Notes under the pieces: generated by a model
Told to the model about the DNA's origin: nothing
The model's database searches: none
The model's input: only the letters and a program-made list of their open reading frames with translations
Assembly: GCA_902805475.1 (NCBI GenBank)
Contig: CADCSX010000007.1
Coordinates: 2,294,001-2,358,000, forward strand
Length of the DNA: 64,000 nucleotides
Reading direction: 5' to 3'
Source: Entonaema liquescens
Lineage: Eukaryota > Ascomycota > Sordariomycetes > Xylariales > Xylariaceae
Made by a program: the position numbers and the translations under genes
In this document: positions 1 to 11,846 of the stretch, in pieces
How positions within the stretch are numbered: position 1 is the first letter of the stretch
Layout of the letters: each line of letters opens with the position of its first letter

Positions 1-2309
1 GATCAAGCGCTGTTGAGTGACCAGAGTGCTTATGGGCATGATGAAGAATACCCGCGACGAGCAGGACGAAGGTTGGCATACCTGCCATCGATTTACCTTC
101 GCCTAGACTAATTGCATATATTACCATAGGTCGTCCATAACGAATCGTCTTGCTGCGGTGGCCGACATTGGTGGCGTTAATAGTATCAGGTCTTTTGGAA
201 GGAGTTGGCAACGAGCTGCGGCCTTTCCAGAAATCTTACCGCAACACCCAACCTTTGTGTTTGCACCAGATCAAGAGCCAGTTCAGTCGGTCGACCCCCA
301 TCCGTATGCCGGGCACGACCTCGAAGCGGGTCCCAGAGCTTCTCCCTCTAGACGGGACATTGAAGCTCCTTCGCCCCACAATGTCGATCACGAGGAACCC
401 GGACCAGCTGGAACACCTTCGTCACGAACAGATGGACCGGAAGGCGAGAGAAAACGCCTGGGTAACGAGTTGTACCGAGTAGTATCACCATCTGGTTCTC
501 CCCACAGCAATTCGTTATTTTCCGTACCGCCGCACTTAGCTGTTTCTCCTCTAGTCGGTAGTTATGGGTCTGTTCGAAGTTACGGCACGGTCCAGTCGGC
601 AGCCACCCACTCCTCTATGATCCACGCCGCAGACCTATGGCGTCAACAACAAGAATCAGGAGCAAATGTGCCCGATGGCGAACGGCCGCCAATCCTCGTA
701 AAAGAGGTTGAGCAAGAAGGAAGACTTGTTCTAGCTGTAGCCGGTCAATCGACTCTGCCACAGACGGTTGTGAACTCTACTAAGTGAGTAAGCCCCTCCT
801 TTCCTACAGAGACCCATGACTAAACCTCAATATAGTGTCTTGATCGGTGTCGGGTTGCTGAGCTTACCAATGGGTTTGAAGTACGCCGGTTGGGTCTGTG
901 GTCTTATTGCATTGTTTTTATGTGCTGCATTAACCAGTTGGACGGCGAGAATATTATCGAGATGCATGGATCGCGACCCTAGCACGATCACCTTTTCCGA
1001 CATAGCGTATACATGTTTCGGCAGGAAAGCGCGTATCATGACAGCAGCGCTTTTCACTCTGGAGTTACTTGCGGCTTGCGTGGCTCTTATCGTACTTTTC
1101 GCCGACTCATTGGCGCTCTTACTCCCGGGTACATTGAGTGTGACGGAGTGGAAGATCGTCTGTACCCTGATCCTCATACCCTTGCAATTCGTTCCTCTAT
1201 CCCTCCTATCCGTCACGAGCTTCGTCGGCGTGGTCTCATGTCTAGGCAGTAAGTTTCTTGTAAACCCTCCACTAGCGCTGAAATACTTACAAAGTGGTCT
1301 AGTTGCTATCATTGTCATACTTGACGGCTTGATAAAACCGCATACTCCTGGTTCTCTTATAGAGCCTGCCAAGACCTATCTATTTCCTGACAACTGGCTT
1401 ACTTTACCTTTGTCCTTCGGGTTACTCATGTCTCCATGGGGTGGACATAGTGTTTTCCCAAACGTAGGTCCATCTTAGCTCCAGATAAGGCATCAGCTGG
1501 CTAATTAAAATCCAGATTTATCGTGACATGAGACATCCATACCGATTTAAAGAAGTATGTAAATCTAATCATTTTCCTCGTGTAGTTTTGACTAACACTT
1601 GATTAGGCGGTTGGATACACGTTTAGCTTCACTGTAAGTCTTGAGTATACTAATCAATAAATCCGATAATTGGCTAACGGTCCATAGTTGGTAATAGATT
1701 TGGCTGTAGCTGTTGTAGGGTTACTTATGTTCGGCGATGGAGTCCGCGACGAGATCACGGGGAATATCCTTGAAACCACGGGATATCCAAATGTCTTAAA
1801 TGTCCTCCTTGTGATCTTCATTGCAATTATTCCTCTGACTAAAATTCCTTTGAATTCTCAGCCGATCGTCACGATTCTGGAAGTTTTGTTCGGGCTTCGG
1901 CAACAAGTCGTGGCGGAAGAAACACCTCTAGTCGGGCTCTCTAGCAGCTCAAGGGGTGTACTAAAAGCTATCGTGAGAGTGTTGACGCTCTTCGTCTTTC
2001 TAGCAATTGCCATTCTCTTCCCCGCGTTTGACAGCATCATGGCGTTCATGGGAAGCGCCCTCTGCTTCACTATATGTGTTACGTAAGTATTGATATTCTT
2101 ATACCCGTATCAGGCTGTTGAAGAATATGGATGATGATTAACGGTTTCGCAGGCTTCCTCTAGCTTTTTACTTAAAGTTATTCGGGCACGAGATGTCTGT
2201 GAGGGAACGGATTTTTACCTGGACTGTCATGCTTATATCTTTGACTCTTTCCGTCATTGGGACTGTGTGGGCTTTCTTACCTAAGAAGCTGATTGGGGCG
2301 GCGTCCTAA
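1..2309 (+). CDS. Vacuolar amino-acid transporter, AVT family (5' end outside window)
   Basis: Member of the amino acid/auxin permease (AA_trans) family, probably moving neutral amino acids across the vacuolar membrane by proton exchange, as the AVT1-type transporters do. Eight exons can be read: 1-71, 130-783, 836-1248, 1303-1463, 1516-1554, 1607-1633, 1688-2082, 2153-2309, with introns of 52-70 nt and phases that all agree. The start codon lies left of base 1. The soluble N-terminal part carries the conserved stretch around AAVADIGGVNSIRSF and is Ser/Pro rich. The membrane part starts at VLIGVGLLSLPMG, the typical first helix, and contains PNIYRDMRHPYRF and VVGLLMFGDGVRDEIT, both characteristic of fungal AVT proteins. 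About ten hydrophobic segments follow, ending in LIGAAS. The two tiny exons (39 and 27 nt) are easy for gene finders to miss. Family is certain; the exact paralogue (AVT1 versus a relative) and substrate are inference. Confidence 0.9.
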
Positions 2310-2788
2310 GTACTGAGAGGGGAATCAGTGAGGCTATGAGGATAGACGTGTCATCATTCCAGTTGGTCTGTTTATTGTGGCTTTTAGGCTTATGAAAAGA
2401 AATACTACCGTTAGGGATAATACAATATTGTAGGAGAGGTACCTGATGCAGGACTCAGGTACTCTCCCCTCCTTTTCAATAAACAGTAATAAAAACCGCC
2501 TCTAAAAGCAAATACTAGGAGGTACCTATGTTAATAACTACCTATTATATGGTATAATTCATTTAATATAAGCATATTTATATATGAATTTCTATCTTAT
2601 TAAGGGGTATAATCCTATCAAGCCCCAAAGCGATAACCCTCTTAGAATTCGCAGCCTTACTCTAGTTTAACCCATACTTGTTCAATCTTTAGGCATTTTT
2701 AAGTTTGGTTACATTGACTTTCTCCTGCTAGAAGAGGCTCTACCGGAGTTTACATAGTATGGTTGTCCCGTTTCTCATTTAGTAATCT
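2310..2788. other. Intergenic, AT-rich
   Basis: No gene seen. The left part holds the 3' end of the transporter transcript. Bases 2500-2620 are strongly AT-rich. Bases just before 2789 may be decayed coding sequence belonging to the broken NLR gene, but no start codon can be placed. Confidence 0.6.
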
Positions 2789-3536
2789 ACCCATGTCTGG
2801 GGTCACCCACGGACGACTTGGGAAGATAACTCAACTGAAAATGACAAACAAGTTGCACCCACAATATGGCAAAGGCTTGGGAAGCGGAAGCGAAGTTCTC
2901 ACTCCACGTCGGCCCATGATCTAAGCGAAGAGGAGGAATCGGGTGGCAGAAACAATAATGCAAACCGTGGGGGCCCATCGACGCAGCCTAGAGTATTCTG
3001 GCCACGGGACTATCTAGTTGAGGATTTTCCTAAAGCGAGAATATGGACATACGGGTATAATGCCGATGTTATAGGAGTGTTCCAGGCAAACAATAAGAAC
3101 AGTATATCGCAACACGGCAAGGATTTTGCCGTTCGGGTTGAGCGCAATATTAAGGGCAACGTAGAGTTATGGAAAAGAGAATTCAAGTTCACTCATTCCA
3201 GGAAGCGAGGGGGATATCGGGTGTGAAAGGACTCGAGGGCAAGGTATGTTCTACTCAGCTGGGAATAATTGAAAGTGTCAATTGATCAATCCGTCCGGTT
3301 ATTAGGTGGTGGACGATTTTTCCTCGACAGTTGGGTTACCAGAAATGTTCGAAGTTGTTGAAACACTGGATGCAGATCATCGGCAGATGGCAAGATGCAG
3401 CAGCAGGACGGATCAACAGTATGACAGTATTTCTGGAGTCGTCCGGATGTTCATTGCTACCAGTTTCGAAAGCAGTTAGTATATTCAGCAACATTCTCAC
3501 AATAGTTGACTGTTGCAGTTATTGACATTCTTTAAG
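2789..3536 (+). pseudogene. Degenerate serine-esterase (alpha/beta hydrolase) part of NLR-like gene
   Basis: This is the 5' part of a fungal NLR-like gene of the esterase/NB-ARC/TPR type. Frame 2801-3160 reads GHPRTTWEDN, then after a polar insert VFWPRDYLVEDFPKARIWTY and GYNADVIGVFQ, which match the N-terminal half of the esterase domain. At about 3160-3187 the frame breaks. The next recognisable piece, VHSFQEARGISGVKGLEGK (3187-3243), is the C-terminal end of the same domain in another frame. The roughly 80 residues expected in between, including the GHSLGG-type nucleophile, are absent. A plausible intron (3244-3305), exon 3306-3474 and intron 3475-3536 (GTTAGT...TTTAAG) then join in frame to the NB-ARC exon. 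In-frame stops lie directly upstream of 2789 and no ATG is available. I read this as an internal deletion plus frameshift; whether any transcript is still made is unknown. Confidence 0.75.
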
Positions 3537-5917
3537 ATGCCCTTCAAAATGTGCCTCAAAGAATACCTCTAGGTGTTCCCAGTAACCCATTTTATCATAT
3601 TCCGCACCTCAGAAATGAGCTTTTTGCTGGGCGAGACCCTATTCTAACAGAGCTCGAAGAGCTATTTTTCGTCAAGAAATTTCGGAAGGTAGCAGTTCTT
3701 GGGTTGGGGGGTGTCGGGAAGACACAGGTGGCTTTAGAGTTCGCGTACCGTGTACGAGACAGCAAGCCTGACTATTCTATCTTCTGGGTGCTGGCGCAGA
3801 GTCAAGCAACTTTTGAGCAGTCCTATACAGATTTGGCCAAACTCCTTCCGATTCCAGACGGAGAGGAAAAGAAAATGCTGGTGAAGCAGCGTCTTAGTTC
3901 TGCAGCAGCTGGGAAATGGGTTCTGATCGTGGATAACGCGGACGACCACGGGGCATTATTCAGCTCTAATGACCCAACTGGTATGGTCAAATATTTACCT
4001 CAAAGTGACCACGGGTTAGTCCTCTTCACAACACGGATAAGAGAAGTAGCAGTGGACGTGGCGAGGAATAATGTGGTCGATCTCGGGGAAATGAGCTCTG
4101 AAGAAGCAATAAGTCTCTTTCGGGCATATTTACCGGATAAAAACAACATGGTAACCGAGGAATCAGCCAAGGAGTTAGTTAAAGAGCTTACATATCTACC
4201 TCTCGCCATTGCACAGGCCGCTTCATATATGAACAAGAATATGATGCCAGTCGAAAGATACGTTGGTTTACTACGAGAGAACGAACAGAACGCTATCAAA
4301 TTGCTGGAGCGGGAATTCTACGATGATACTCTAGGCTTTCCCCGGGCTGTATCGAAGACATGGATTGTGTCCTTTGAGCAGATTCGGCGACAATCTACCC
4401 CTGCGGCAGATATCTTATCGTTTATATCTTGCCTTGATCCAAAAGCTATACCACAATCACTTTTACCTGCCCAAGAACTAGAGATAGACTTAGAAGATGC
4501 GATCGGTGTACTTTTGGGGTATGCCTTTTTAACTCGACGAGAGAATAGCACTATGTTTGATATGCATAGATTGGTGCATATAGCGATAAGAGCATGGTTA
4601 CAGGACCACGACCTGAAGCGAATGAGAGTCGACGTAATTACCAATCTTTCGTCCGTCTTGGTGTATGGGGATTTAGAGGATCCCAGAATATGGGCAGAAG
4701 ACTTGCCACACGCTTTGCGTCTGCTTGAAGAAAGTAAGGATTGCAAAATAAAGGAGAGGTATGAATTATCCTGCAACGTTGGGGCGCATCTCCATAGAAG
4801 CAGACGCTTCAGAGAAGTAATCAAAGTGTTGGGGGAGTTTGCTCCGTCGAGAAAGGAACACAATCCCCAATACGATACCAATGTCCGATACAACCCATTG
4901 ATATTTTTGGTAGACGCGTATTACGTCGTGGGACAGCACCGGGTCGCCATTGAAATACTAGAGCCCCTGGTGGCTGTCGAATATGACGGTTGCGCCAGCC
5001 TGCGTGTACAGTATTTATTAGCAAAAGCCTACCTCGGCGATAGACAGGTTAAGAGGGCGATCAAGATATTTGAGCATATTGCGGATATTCGACGGACTTT
5101 ACCGGAAGACTACCCAGGTCACTTATTACTAACGCAAGGGCTAGTAAACGCGTATATTTGGAATGGCCTAGCAAAGGATGCCATCAAGATATGCAGGCGT
5201 ATTATAGCTACCATGAAAGAAAGCTCAAGCGAGGATCATCATGATCTGCTAGTGGCAGAGCAGCAGTTAGGAGCAGCATATTACCAAGATAAGCAGTATG
5301 AGAAGGCACTCGAGATACATGATCGCATCATGCCCATCATGAGAAGGACTCTCGCGGAAGACGATCCTTTATACCTAGAATCACAAGTATGGCGTGCCGC
5401 AGTATACCTTGCACTTAATCGAGGTAAAGAGGCAATCGAGTCGTTCGAGCATGTCCATGCCCATATGGAAAAGGCAGCAACAGAAGACGACGAATTTCTA
5501 CTTCAAGTAAAAGGATCCCTAGCGATAGCTTATGCTAAAAACGGGCATGCTAAAAAAGCCATTATCTTACTTGAGCACATGAGGACTTTTCGGAAGATGA
5601 TGTGGGGTGAGAATAATGAAAGCCTCCTTGCATTAGAGTACGACTTAGGAATGCTTTATGGAAATAACGGGCAGATTAAAAGAGCAATTGCTATGTTCGA
5701 GCACGTCGCCGCCGTTCATAAGAAAATATCACCTGAGGGGCATCGAAATCGGTTAATGGCGGAACACGCTCTGGCAATTGCAAACTATGAAGATGGCAAG
5801 ATTGAGGATGCAATCAAGATACTCGAGCACGTGGTTGCGATATTATCAACCGCAGGTAAAGATGAGGATGTCATGGCCAATGCGCAACGTTTACTTGGCA
5901 TATATAAACAGCGTTGA
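3537..5917 (+). CDS. NB-ARC/TPR region of fungal NLR-like (STAND) protein, start lost or spliced from upstream
   Basis: Long open frame of about 790 codons with no in-frame ATG near its left end, so it depends on splicing from the damaged upstream exons. Counting from the codon at 3551: the P-loop GLGGVGKTQ is at residues 51-59, Walker B (KWVLIVDNADD) at about 122-132, the sensor LFTTR at 158-162 and the GLPL-type YLPLAIAQAA at 215-224. An MHD-like FDMHRLVHIA follows near 330-340. From about residue 430 to the end there are tandem TPR units, with recurring patterns such as GRxxxAIxxxEHV. Such STAND proteins act as nucleotide-dependent switches in fungal non-self recognition and programmed cell death; that role is known for the family and inferred here. 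The NB-ARC and TPR frame itself is undamaged, so the loss of the esterase looks recent, or the remainder is still used. Function uncertain. Confidence 0.75.
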
Positions 5918-6465
5918 AGGGTTTGTTTGATATTTCTATTTCTTTGGGGCCGTAACGTAAGTTGTATAGGTCATTTAAGGAATAGTATAACTAATGAGAC
6001 TATCCTTAGGTATAATAGTTACTCATTGGACTTATTGATTAACATTGGCTTAAACATGTAATAACAACCATCTTTGGACGTTGGCTTATTTTACTGCCAT
6101 CACTGGACTTTCGGCTCACTTAACGTGTCTTCGTTCATACCTAATAGACAACTAAGACCGCGCAGTGTCCCAGGAACTGATGATAGAATCATGATTTTCT
6201 AATCCATGTCTTCGTTCGAAAAGAATACAGTACAAGCGACGTAACCCCCTTAACCTGCCACCCAAAGCCGTGTAAGTGCGTACCGCAACTCCCTAGGTCC
6301 AAGGAGCGAGTAGCCAACCCCATTCCTTACCCGTTCCTCTCTTTCTCTCCCACTCTCCGAACAACCCCTATTAGTTTCCTAACCCCCTACCCCCTACCCC
6401 TCCTCCTCCCACGACCAAGCCCACCCTCTCTCACCCACCAACATCAACAACCCCACGCTCGCTAC
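5918..6465. other. Intergenic region between convergent genes
   Basis: No gene seen. Bases 6300-6420 are C/T-rich, probably the 3' end of the leftward transcript at 6466. Confidence 0.6.
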
Positions 6466-7233
6466 CTACCAAGGAAACACGATCTTCAACAGCACGGTGC
6501 TCACGGCGAGGGGCTCCCACCACCTCCAGCTGCGGCTGGCGTCGACGTAGAACCAGACCATGAACAGGCAGGCGACGAGCTGGCCGGCGACGACGACGGA
6601 GCGCCCGCGCGCCCACTGCCGCGGCAGCACGAAGATCTGCCACCACTGCAGCACCAGCACCCCCGCGAACCGCAGCAGCCCCCAGTCCCGCCCGTACACC
6701 GCCGCGTTGAGGAGCGCCAGCCCGCCGATCGACGGCACCGCCTCGCACGCCGCGAAGAGCACTATTAGCGCGCGCGCGTGCGTGTACCGGCAGTACGGAC
6801 TGCTGCAGTGGCGGGGGTTAGTGGTGGTGGTGCTGGTGGAGGTGGCGGAAGGAGGGGGTTTGTTGGTGTTGTCGTCGCTCGAGGCTGAGGACGTGGAGGG
6901 TGATGCTGGGGGTTCCCGCAGCTGCGTGATAGGCAGCGGGAGGGAGTCTGGTGCCGGTCCATGACTGTTGCTATCGACTGCGTTGGGGGTTGGGATGTGC
7001 TGGATGATCCCGAGACATACGGCGCAGCAGTTGAAGTAACTCAGCAGAAGAGTGTTGCGGCAGACGAAGCAGGATTTCCTCGAAGATGCGTACGGAGTTT
7101 CCTGGCTTCTTTGGTAGAGAGTCGGTGATGGCGATGGTGATGGTATTGCCGTGCTCGGCGTGCCGCTCTCGGTGGATCGGTCATACTCCTGCTTTCCGAG
7201 TTCAATAGTGATTACATGAAGGTCTCGGTCCAT
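6466..7233 (-). CDS. Hypothetical four-TM membrane protein
   Basis: Uninterrupted 255-residue frame with a good ATG at 7233. I do not recognise a family. The N-terminal third is polar and Ser/Pro/Thr rich. A cysteine-rich hydrophobic patch (CFVCRN...CCAVC, residues 55-73) resembles a short zinc or membrane-associated motif and could be a TM. Residues 100-150 are low-complexity Ser/Thr/Pro, followed by CSSPYC. Four hydrophobic segments follow at about 155-180, 184-203, 212-230 and 239-254, and the protein ends within the last one (KIVFPW). The C-terminal half is much more GC-rich than its surroundings, with strong G/C at third positions, which supports real coding. It lies tail to tail with the NLR gene. 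An integral membrane protein is likely; nothing more can be said. Confidence 0.65.
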   Translation of the reverse strand: MDRDLHVITIELGKQEYDRSTESGTPSTAIPSPSPSPTLYQRSQETPYASSRKSCFVCRNTLLLSYFNCCAVCLGIIQHIPTPNAVDSNSHGPAPDSLPLPITQLREPPASPSTSSASSDDNTNKPPPSATSTSTTTTNPRHCSSPYCRYTHARALIVLFAACEAVPSIGGLALLNAAVYGRDWGLLRFAGVLVLQWWQIFVLPRQWARGRSVVVAGQLVACLFMVWFYVDASRSWRWWEPLAVSTVLLKIVFPW

Positions 7234-9902
7234 GGTGGTTGTCTTGTGATAATACCGGGTGAGTTGTATTTCTAACTTTGTTTTTTTTAACGAGAACGGC
7301 AGTAAGATGAGTTTATTTATTTTTCCGAGGATGCTACTTGTTTCGTTTCTTATCCAGCCGGCAAGAGAATGTAGATAGTTTAGTTGGATTAATCAGGCCG
7401 ATTTGAGAAGAGGGTGCCTAGCTAGATAGTCGTCTACTCGGGGACTTGAGAAAGAGTAGAAGAACATGAGAGCTTCATGGTAAGTCATTGTAGGTGAGCA
7501 ATACGGGAAACTGTAGCTGCTTGTTTTGAGGATCAAGGAGGCACGATGATGAGATCTGAATAACTACTACGTAGGCTGGAGCTTCTCAATTATACTACTA
7601 TGACCTTTTTAGATTGTCTTGGGTCTAGTAAAGTAAGTGCAATACATATTATCACATGTAGAGAAACGGTCGATCCACTTCTCACTCGACAGGAGACACT
7701 AGGGATCAATGATATTTAACAGATACCTAAATATAATATTTTATCCTTTCAACTTATAGCAAAACTTAGGTAAAGAGAAGCAGTGCTTGTATTAAGTTCT
7801 AATGTTAACGAGACCAAAAGAGATACTTAGTATTACTTGATTAACTATCCATATAGTATAGTTTACCTTTAAGGATAAAAAAATATATACGACTATTTTT
7901 ACTTGGTCAAAAGTTTAATATCATATCCCTGAGTAAACTCTTAACTTGACTTACCAGAAGAATAATTAAGCATTTTCTCTTAGTCGTTACAATAGTATTA
8001 AGTGTAGTAAGGTAACTGCCTACATAGACAATTTTTTTATTTTATTTTATTTTATTTTTTATTTTTTTAACGTATAACCTGTGATACTTCACCGCATGTA
8101 TTTACTTCTTCTCTAAGGTTCTTAGTTCCAAATATGGGCTTCGATGTTATCATAAGCAATATTATAATAGCTTGAAACGTTCCCAACTTAGTAATGGACG
8201 AAACAATTAAACCAGATTAGCTCTATCAACACCAAGAAACCCCTAAATCTTAGGTACATATATAAACATTTACCCAAATGATATACATACTCTAACCTAC
8301 TAACCTAGTAAAATCCAACAGCATCACATATATAATAAAATCCCTCCTCGTATCCCCAAACAAAGTCGCATCAGGCCGTTTCAGGCCGCTGACACCATCC
8401 ACCTATCCTATCCTATCCTATCCTATCCTATCCTATCCTATCCTATCCTATGCTACACCCAAGCGCGACGCCGAATACCTTATCCCCACACAATTATTCT
8501 ACATATACCCCCAACTCACCAGCTTCCCGAATAAGCCATTCCTTCACCGTTCCACCGTCGCGGATACCCGCCCCCGCCAGGAATCAGATCTAGGTACGGA
8601 CCAATATTCGTCATCGCCAAGCTATCGTGATATACCTAACCTAACCTAGGTACCTAGTTAGGTAGGAACACCTAAATATAGCCCTTGTCCTACATAAACA
8701 GAAAACCCACAGAAGGATTCCTTCCGGGGGCAAGGGTACGTGGTGGGTTTTTTTTTTTCTTTTTCTTTCTTTTTTTCTTTCTTTTTTTTCTTTTTCGGCC
8801 GTGATTAGTTAAACATAATATTTCTAGAAACATGCAAGTTTCAACAACTTAAGCCTTGCGGTGACTCCGAGCTCAGCCGATTCGCGGAGCTGCTCAACCG
8901 CGTCTGGAACCTTGATGGTAGTAAATACCAACGACACGTGTATCGCAACCAATTTGAATAATATCACAACATAGCGACGAGCTAGGTACCCATCTGCAGT
9001 ATAGCTAGCGAAATTATTTTCATGAACATGTGTCAAATGATCACTTCGCTATAGGTAGTATCACCAAGTTAAAATACGAACGCGATATGCAGTAATATCT
9101 AAGTGTAATATAGTAACACACGTTGTTACGTGACACAAGAGTAACAATTACCTAGATATTCAATTATTGGACAAAGCCTTCATGTCACAATCCGGTTACT
9201 CTGAAAGCCAAGTGTATGTATGTTGTGAAGCTATATACATTTGATTTATTACTATTACAAGGATCTATATACTAACACTAACAACTAATCGTACAAACCT
9301 CTCAACACCAATGGCTAGAGTGCCGTAATTCAATCACAACTGTAAAAATGCAAATCACCAAGACCAAGCGGGCCAAACAATTGAGTGGGTAACTTCTGGT
9401 ATTCTTCAATAATCTGGAGATATCTAATACCTAGAGAGCGAGTTGATGCTAGATCAATCCACCGGGTGCTTCTGCTGCGTGAAAAGGGTATATTGTATGC
9501 GTGTGTAAGTCGTTGCTTGCTTGCTGCTGCCGAACATGAATTTTTGTAATGCCAAACTGCGAAAAAAAATAATCATGATTGATTCCGTGATCCCAACCAA
9601 GAACCAAAAGAAGAAAGCCAAAGTAATTTTTTTCTCGTCCTCTCCCTCGTATGTTGTCTGTTGAGGGGAAAAGTAAATAGCCGTCATCTTTTTCAACCTC
9701 CTCGTCTCCTTTGCCTGGAGGCGACCACCAAATTTAATTATTAAGAACAAGACGTGGCGGGCAGAGAATACAACGAAAGAAAGCAGCAAGCAGGCCGACA
9801 TCCCGAGTCAGACAAGAAAAACATCCCGTGTGGTAGTGGAAAGATGAGCACAACTACAAGTGGCGACACCGGCGAGGAGTTTGAAAAGAAGAAAAATATG
9901 CT
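7234..9902. other. Long AT-rich intergenic region with low-complexity tracts
   Basis: About 2.7 kb without a supportable gene. Bases 7680-8340 are AT-rich with TTTTA runs near 8034-8066. A pentanucleotide array (8402-8451) and a T/C-rich tract (8750-8795) follow. CCTAACCTAACCTAGGTACCTAG-like words cluster near 8636-8670. The right end (9450-9900) would be the 3' untranslated part of the kinase gene. Confidence 0.6.
8402..8451. repeat. Microsatellite (CTATC)n
   Basis: About ten perfect CTATC/TATCC units in tandem, in intergenic DNA. Confidence 0.95.
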
Positions 9903-11846
9903 CTAATGAGCCTCCTGCCAGTGGCCAACCCACTCGACGTCACTGAAATCGTGGCGTCTCTCCTTACGCCAGTTCCAGTCTCGACCTTTGTTCCATGGGC
10001 AGTCGCGGGAAGTGGAGCGATGGTCCCGATTCCATTTGTGGTTTTGCTGATTGATTTGGTCCCAAAATCCCATCCCTCCTGGTAGAGTATTAAATCCGAT
10101 ACCAAACTGTCGTCGGGATTTCGTTGAGTAATCCGGCGACTTGGGCTCCGGTGCTCCTGCGTATGCCCGGCGGCGTTCCCCAAGAACCGCCCACTTGTCG
10201 ACGCCGTTACGCTTCGACGGAGGCGAGTAGCGAGCGGGGAAGTGCTGAGGCTGCACAACAGCAACAGGCTCGTGAAAGAAAAATCCATCCGCAACTAGGT
10301 CCCCATCAATGTCATTTGAAATGGTATCGTTCACAGGCGAAGCCTCTGGCTTCTCATTATCAGACGCTGGCGCCTGGTGCAAGGATACCTGATCCTGCCG
10401 CGGAGTCCTAGTAGCCTCCTTGCTCTCCTGACTCCAGGTCCTAGAGTTAAGTTCCTTGAGCGCTTGTAGTTGACGGGCGCGCTCTTCTTCGTCCTCCTCA
10501 ACATCCTCATCCCACATGTCGCTCCAGCTCTTGGATACGGTATCCTTCTGGCGACCGAACACCATCGACATGGCACTAAGAGTGGGCCTAGGCTTCGACA
10601 TAGTGATGGGCAACGATCCAGCCGTCGGGGACACCTTGGCAACAGTGCGTGCGGGCATATCCATGGGTCGCGACACGTTGAGCGAATTCATAGAGGCCGC
10701 GAGGTTCGAGGTCAGGACAGACGAGATCGAAGGCGTCAGCGCAGAACCGGACATCCAGTCCGTGGTAGCTGCCGACTTGGAGAATAGATCCTCCGTGTAA
10801 CTCTCGTCGTCCGGAATGGCGCTGAGTTGACGAATGGCCTGGGGCTGGGTCGCATGCAGAGCTTTGGCCCATGGGAAGGTGCCCTGGTCCAACTGGGGGC
10901 TCTGGATCGAAGGGGTCCGGAGCGGCTCGCGGTTGGCGGTGGCGACAGTCGATCGTTCGTTTGTGCAGAAGTCATCCAGAGCCTCCTCAAGGGTGGTGAA
11001 GCTGACAACACGGCGGAGGGCGCTCTTAGCACCAACCAGAGACCGCTTGGTGGGATCTAGATTCATGCAGTGGACGATGACTTCGTACGTGTCCTGGGAC
11101 ATGGTAGGGAAGACATCGAAAAGAGATTGCTTGTCACGCGAGAAATCCAAAAACAAGGGATCAGCCTCGGTCGGGGTAGTGAAGGGGTTTCGAGAGAAGA
11201 GAATGTTCAGCAGGCAGATACCAATCGCCCAAATGTCAGCCTGGGCCGGCGAGTATCCAGCTCCGGCCGAGTCATATTGCTCAGGTGACATGTATCTGTC
11301 GCTTCCAACCGTACTCTCGTAGCTCCATCGGTCCGTAGTAGCCAGCCCAAAATCGCCGAGCTTCATCGAACCCGACTCGGTGAGGAAAATGTTCTCGGGC
11401 TTGATGTCTCGGTGGTAGATCCCTTTCGAGTGCATGTAGGCAACAGCATCGACCAGCTCAATCATAAACTGGCGGACGTGTTCCGTCTCCAGGGGGCCAG
11501 ATCCAATGCGGATGGCCTCATAGAGATCACCACGCGAGCAGTATTCGAGGACAAGGTAGACGTGGGAATCGGTCTCGAACGAGTGGATTAGGTTGACGAT
11601 ATTGGGATGCGCACCTAGTCGGCGATGGCAAAGGAGCTCCTCGGATCTCTCGTCGACCGCAAATTCGATTCCGGCCCCGTCGGCAGCTGCCTTCTTAGTC
11701 AAGCACTTGATGGCAACGAGCTCATTGGTTTGCAAGTCCTTTGCCATGAAGACCATTCCGAAGGATCCATGATTAAGAGGGGAGATGGTTTGAAATCTCC
11801 CGTCGAGCACAACGCCATTTTGAAACTTGTTTCTCAAGCATTCCAT
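9903..11846 (-). CDS. Ran1/Ksp1-like serine/threonine protein kinase
   Basis: Intronless 647-residue kinase of the fungal Ran1(Pat1)/Ksp1/Sks1 group, usually annotated as a negative regulator of sexual conjugation and meiosis or as a nutrient-response kinase. The start is set at the ATG of MECLRNKFQNG, which fits the family; the frame is open further upstream but has no in-frame ATG. Kinase features: glycine loop NHGSFGMV (25-32), catalytic lysine in VAIK (K47), HRDIKPEN (145-152), DFG (165-167) and GSDRYMSPEQ activation segment (181-190). The domain ends near residue 310. The C-terminal half is disordered, with an acidic stretch (DMWDEDVEEDEEE) and a Trp/Arg/Asn-rich tail (WNRDH, WNKGRDWNWRKERR) ending in VEWVGHWQEAH. 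The upstream region contains no gene for almost 6 kb, which would suit a long, highly regulated promoter and leader. Kinase identity is certain; subfamily is likely. Confidence 0.9.
   Translation of the reverse strand: MECLRNKFQNGVVLDGRFQTISPLNHGSFGMVFMAKDLQTNELVAIKCLTKKAAADGAGIEFAVDERSEELLCHRRLGAHPNIVNLIHSFETDSHVYLVLEYCSRGDLYEAIRIGSGPLETEHVRQFMIELVDAVAYMHSKGIYHRDIKPENIFLTESGSMKLGDFGLATTDRWSYESTVGSDRYMSPEQYDSAGAGYSPAQADIWAIGICLLNILFSRNPFTTPTEADPLFLDFSRDKQSLFDVFPTMSQDTYEVIVHCMNLDPTKRSLVGAKSALRRVVSFTTLEEALDDFCTNERSTVATANREPLRTPSIQSPQLDQGTFPWAKALHATQPQAIRQLSAIPDDESYTEDLFSKSAATTDWMSGSALTPSISSVLTSNLAASMNSLNVSRPMDMPARTVAKVSPTAGSLPITMSKPRPTLSAMSMVFGRQKDTVSKSWSDMWDEDVEEDEEERARQLQALKELNSRTWSQESKEATRTPRQDQVSLHQAPASDNEKPEASPVNDTISNDIDGDLVADGFFFHEPVAVVQPQHFPARYSPPSKRNGVDKWAVLGERRRAYAGAPEPKSPDYSTKSRRQFGIGFNTLPGGMGFWDQINQQNHKWNRDHRSTSRDCPWNKGRDWNWRKERRHDFSDVEWVGHWQEAH

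Noticed and set aside
2500..2620. AT-rich stretch as a RIP-mutated transposon
   Set aside because: Too short, and no recognisable element remains; composition alone is not enough.
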